Positions 62,790 to 64,000 of a DNA stretch of 64,000 nucleotides are shown piece after piece. Position 1 is the first letter of the stretch. Each line of letters starts with the position of its first letter. Made by a program: the position numbers and the translations under genes. The notes under the pieces were generated by a model, which was given only the letters and a program-made list of their open reading frames with translations, did no database searches and was not told the origin of the DNA. This stretch comes from Phylloscopus collybita (Eukaryota > Chordata > Aves > Passeriformes > Phylloscopidae). Location of the stretch: the NCBI GenBank assembly GCA_027886175.1, contig JAJNNQ010000016.1, forward strand, positions 811,001-875,000, read 5' to 3'.

Positions 62790-64000
62790 GTGAGTGACCA
62801 AACCCAGCCCTCGTCTCCAGTCTGAAACTCCTCGCTGTCTCCTGTCCATTTCACAGGTGTAAGGAAAGAATTTTCCCTATAAGCTGTGTTTTACACCAGA
62901 TTCGACAGAATTTGTGCCTGTTTTAAAACTTCTTTGTGAATTCCTCGAATGTACCTTTTGGGGTTTTGTGCTGTGGGCCCCATTGTCCCTGTAGTCTCCA
63001 TAGGAAGCTCTGGAGATGAATTTTCCCAAAGCCTGTAAAATGAATTCTTTTCTATTGTACTTAGAGAGAAAGTAGCTACCTGTATTTAGGTGAGAGCAGA
63101 GAGAAAAATCTTTGCAAGAGTAATGGATGATTGCTCTACAGTTGCCATGGAAACAGTCCTCTTGCTGTGAAGGGTATTTGATAAAACTATTAGCTGCCCT
63201 GGATGCACAGGCAAAAGAAAGATTTCTTAAAGGGACACTGCTGCACACATAGGAACCCCTTCTCACCATCCACCTGAAAACAGATGAGTAACAGATTGTT
63301 ATGTCTCTATTGTACCTTAAAAGAGTACAGCAGTCATGGCAGTCATTCGTCACCATTAATCATTTTAAACTAATTATTACAAAATTTAGTCTATAGCGAA
63401 TACAAATATTTTAGTAAAACGAAGGAAAATAAATGAAAGAAAATGAGTTCTTGTGGAGCCAGTGTCGTTACGTATTTTGATATTATTAAATGCATCTTCC
63501 TCTTGTCAACCAGCTTCCTAAACTAATCCAATATTAACTTCTAAAAGGCTGGTAATTCAGCATGGATTGTGTAGATGCACAGATAAATACGTGTACACGT
63601 GGATTCACTAGGGCTAAGATTCTGTGTGCAGATTATTTTACATCTGTCGACTGAAGGCATGAATTGATAGCTGTCATGTGTGTGCACCATGTCTGTGAAT
63701 CTGCTGACCTGTTCTGCACATTGGTGTCTATCTCATGCTTCAGCATTTTTTGGAAAGCTCTGTATGTACACAAGATTTAAGGCCCCTCTCTAAGAAATCA
63801 GGAAAGCAAAGCCTGGAAGAGTTTTTTAGAGATGAGTGTATGTAGCACATAAATACTTCTTAATACCTCTTATTCATATGTTTTCCAGGGCCTGACCCGT
63901 AGTGCTTGTGCTCTTGCAAGCATTTATATAAGGAAGCTGGAGCCCATTGCATTTCTGAGCCAGATTTAGGCCAGATTTATTTTTTTAGAGCAGTAATCTC
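62790..64000 (+). other. ERC1: ERC1 intron 3, 5' part (continues past the window)
   Basis: It begins GTGAGTGACC. The in-frame stop for unspliced reading is TGA at 62823-62825. The rest is AT-rich with no recognised repeat or exon. A 159-codon open frame on the minus strand at 62877-63356 resembles nothing known and is within chance expectation for a window of this size. Confidence 0.8.

Noticed and set aside
62369..62854. 161-codon open frame antisense to ERC1 exon 3
   Set aside because: It is a shadow of a coiled-coil exon; its Ser/Arg-rich translation is typical of the complement of Glu/Lys/Leu codons.
62877..63356. 159-codon minus-strand open frame in intron 3
   Set aside because: No recognisable motif, and its length is within chance expectation for six frames of 64 kb.
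1..64000. CRISPR arrays, operons, tRNA or rRNA genes
   Set aside because: None seen. The direct repeats found are minisatellites or duplications without spacer architecture, and the sequence is vertebrate.

Overview
The window reads as nuclear DNA of a bird, probably a songbird or another neoavian (inference). The evidence is CR1 LINE fragments in both orientations, solo LTR remnants of avian endogenous-retrovirus type, low overall repeat density, and a very GC-rich CpG-island promoter in AT-richer introns. Only one protein-coding gene is firmly supported: the 5' part of ERC1 (ELKS/RAB6-interacting/CAST family member 1), on the + strand. ERC1 is a coiled-coil scaffold of the presynaptic active zone, of exocytic fusion sites at the cell cortex, and of IKK/NF-kB signalling.

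Layout. Positions 1-4300 carry no recognisable coding sequence. In other vertebrates RAD52 lies head-to-head with ERC1, so this stretch is probably RAD52 5' flank or first intron on the minus strand (inference from synteny). A CpG island at about 4300-5350 holds the shared promoter region. It includes a noncoding ERC1 first exon ending at a good donor (4845/4846) and, on the minus strand, a plausible donor at 4488/4487 that would suit a RAD52 5'-UTR exon. Intron 1 (4846-15353) is followed by exon 2 (15354-16190). Exon 2 carries a 168-nt 5'-UTR segment with two overlapping short upstream ORFs, the ERC1 start codon at 15522, and codons 1-223. Intron 2 (16191-62372, about 46 kb) is followed by exon 3 (62373-62789, codons 224-362). 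Both coding junctions are phase 0. Intron 3 starts at 62790 and runs off the window, so about two thirds of the protein lies downstream.

The introns contain five CR1 fragments and four retroviral LTR remnants, all four antisense to ERC1. They also hold a 50-bp minisatellite (about 5.4 copies), a 159-bp tandem duplication at the end of a CR1 copy, an A/C-only tract with a G-quadruplex pattern on the minus strand, and simple repeats. The most interesting structure is a pair of related repeats of about 400-450 bp lying in opposite orientation in introns 1 and 2. They bracket exon 2, the start-codon exon, which is the arrangement that favours back-splicing into a circular RNA. No bacterial-type systems, CRISPR arrays, tRNA or rRNA genes were seen.
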